Source: Blepharisma stoltei
Lineage: Eukaryota; Ciliophora; Heterotrichea; Heterotrichida; Blepharismidae
Length of the DNA stretch: 64,000 nucleotides
Reading direction: 5' to 3'
Assembly: GCA_914767885.1 (NCBI GenBank)
Contig: CAJZBQ010000040.1
Span: forward strand, 620,001-684,000
Shown: positions 62,473 to 64,000 of the stretch, in pieces
How positions within the stretch are numbered: position 1 is the stretch's first letter
Layout: the number at the start of each line of letters is the position of its first letter
Made by a program: the position numbers and the translations under genes
Notes under the pieces: model-generated
Databases searched by the model: none
The model's input: the letters and a program-made list of their open reading frames with translations, nothing else
Told to the model about the DNA's origin: nothing

Positions 62473-63816
62473 ATGCAGCCCTATTCTCTTCAAATTGATT
62501 TCGCATCAAGCGAAATTCTTTTTAAAGATGATTTTTCACCAGATGACCTTAAAAACCTTTCTCCTATTACGTCGTCGATTCTTAAGTCAATTTTGTATGA
62601 TGAATCAGAAGCATCGACAACGGAGAGTTCTCCTGTAGTTACCCCTGTAATCGATTGTCCGACAATAGGCAAAATCGACCTTGCTTTACTGCCAGAGCAG
62701 TGTAAGACAAGAGCAGGCAGTAAAAAGTTCCAGCATATCATATCATATTTATAAATGAATTTGAGCATTTATTATGATCATAAATACAATAAAATTATTT
62801 TATTAATATAAATTATTTATTTCTAGAATAAAATTAAAAAGGAAATATGCTACATTAAATTACTGTACAAATATTTTTTTTAAAAAATCGGAAAATTCAG
62901 ATAAAAATCAATATAGCTCGGACACGCTAATAGCATGTCCTCAGAGTTGGCATGCAGCAGAAACCAAGCTCGCTGATTTTCTGCTCCATTCTGGAGAGAC
63001 AAGCTAGATTTTTCATAACCAAACCATTGTGGCTGTATTTGCTTAATCGAGTTTAGCTCGCCAGAATGGAACAGAAAAGCTAAAGAGCTTAGTTTTTACT
63101 TCAAGTCAACTCTGAGGGCATGCTATTAGTGCGTCTGAGCCATAGCGAAGTGTCGGCCAGAGGACATTGAAAAAATAGTAATCGTAATGGCACCTCATAT
63201 GGGGGCGCTCATGACCGATGTTTATGGTAATTATATGTGCCAATCCCTCATTAAGTCTGCGAACTCATCACAGAGGTTGATGTTACTGTCTTCAATGAGG
63301 GGTCATTTGCTCAGAATTAGTAAAGATTCTCAAGGCACTCACTCCTTACAAGGTCTAATATGTCTTTCTTCAACGTCTGAAGAAGAGTTAATATACAGAG
63401 ATAAATTTTCAGGTCACATTATAGAAATGGCAATGAATGTCAATGCCTCGCATGTGATCCAACGTCTATTAGTCACCCTTAAAGATACCTCATTTATTAT
63501 CCGAGAATTATTAGGCCACGTCACAGAGTTAGCAATTGACAAACTCGGCCTATGTGTTATTAAAAAGTGCATTGGAAATTACGAAGTTTATAAAGAGCTC
63601 CTTTCCAATGCTCATATTCTAGTACAAGATCCTTACGGAAATTACGCTATTCAGCAGACACTTGATTTGTGGGGAGAAGCCTCGCATGAAGTGCTTGCTA
63701 ATAAATTTAAAGGAAAAGTTGCACAACTGTGCATACAGAAGTACGCTTCGAATGTGATGGAAAAGTGCATGCATTTTGAATATTTGAGAGAAGCCTTGGC
63801 AGCGTGAAATAATAGT
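62473..63816 (+). CDS. Pumilio-family RNA-binding protein, 3' end outside window
   Basis: Exons 62473-62751 and 63145 onward. After a Ser/Thr-rich N-terminus, PUF repeats follow with their RNA-reading helices: AGSKKFQHII, VYGNYMCQSL, SQGTHSLQGL, VNASHVIQRL, KLGLCVIKKC, PYGNYAIQQT and KYASNVMEKC; that is seven repeats, and the eighth is expected beyond the edge. Tripartite codes such as N-Y-Q are typical of 3'-UTR base recognition. The IES join HIISYLAKCRPEDIEKIV has the right length for repeat 1. The frame then runs (TGA as Trp at 63807) into a SINE-like repeat, so the final exon is probably displaced by another IES. Confidence 0.85.
62752..63144. mobile_element. IES (393 bp) in the Pumilio gene with an internal inverted-repeat element
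   Basis: TA at 62750-62751 and 63143-63144, both codon positions 2-3. Its right part (about 62911-63144) is an inverted-repeat element: arms share CTAATAGCATG, CCTCAGAGTTG and TTTTCTG.TCCATTCTGG. The right arm ends at the IES boundary; the left 160 bp are simple AT-rich DNA. Confidence 0.8.
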
Positions 63817-63817
63817 G

Positions 63818-64000
63818 AAATCGGTGAAGATGGACTCCGAGACACATTCTTATGGAGTAGGCAAGATCCATCCATATGAAGCTGAAAATAGTGTCTCTGT
63901 CACTTTTTGAATTAGCCTTCTGTTAGGGATGACTGCTGAAGAGGGAAGTTTTGTTTCTCCCTAGATGGGCTAGACAGTTTTGCCTCCGACTTAGTTTTTG
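63818..64000 (+). repeat. SINE-like repeat, family S2, truncated by window edge
   Basis: Closely related to 51285-51490: shared blocks include GAAGATGGA, CCGA.ACACA, GCTGAAAATAGTG, TGAAGAGGGAAGTTT and GGGCTAGACAGTTTTG. It begins just inside the Pumilio coding frame and probably forms part of an IES whose right end is outside. Confidence 0.75.

Overview
The window looks like germline (micronuclear) DNA of a heterotrich ciliate, most likely Blepharisma. Three signs in the sequence support this. (1) TGA is read as tryptophan inside conserved motifs of many genes (SKI2 helicase, protein kinase, PARG, AMP-ligase), while TAA and TAG are stops. (2) The three introns that could be placed are only 15, 15 and 16 nt long. 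(3) About two dozen genes are broken by AT-rich or GC-rich insertions, almost all flanked by TA, whose precise removal restores the reading frame. These behave as internal eliminated sequences (IESs). The dominant insertion matches what I recall of the abundant Blepharisma germline MITE derived from a Pogo transposon ('BogoMITE'); that name and the species rest on memory, not on a search.

Layout. 0.3-8.5 kb: a coiled-coil gene cut by the window edge, a SKI2-type RNA helicase and a CAMK-like kinase with large IESs. 8.7-18.1 kb: a PARG with a PIP-box-like N-terminus, a four-TM protein, and a CEP135/Bld10-like centriolar protein split by four IESs. 18.1-26.3 kb: RCE1 protease, a PDI-like protein without CxxC sites, arginyl-tRNA synthetase, a LIN54-like CXC protein and an STPGR/SHIPPO-type protein. 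26.5-34.8 kb: tRNA-Met, a CFAP96 homologue, two unrecognised proteins, an SDR-family protein lacking its catalytic tyrosine, ribosomal protein uS12 and a small membrane protein. 35-43.5 kb: MTR4 helicase and two tandem kelch-type paralogues. 43.6-53.8 kb: a fatty-acyl/branched-chain catabolism block (two head-to-head HIBCH paralogues, an acyl-CoA synthetase, an acyl-CoA oxidase) whose promoters share a bipartite motif. 53.9-64 kb: TMEM230, eL22, an AIFM3-type flavoprotein, an unknown basic protein, a pseudokinase-LRR fusion and a Pumilio-family protein running off the right edge.

Mobile DNA. Three MITE families with unrelated core terminal sequences share one unusual layout: two direct copies of the terminal motif at one end, and one direct plus one inverted copy (a palindrome) at the other, bordered by C/G tracts and a TNA duplication. 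One of them keeps a decayed helix-turn-helix resembling the Pogo/CENP-B N-terminus. Added to these are nearly perfect foldback IESs and several GC-rich SINE-like repeats, often nested, which make up the long IESs. All exon joins below are inferred from reading frame, family conservation and TA (or longer) direct repeats; somatic (macronuclear) sequence would be the decisive check.
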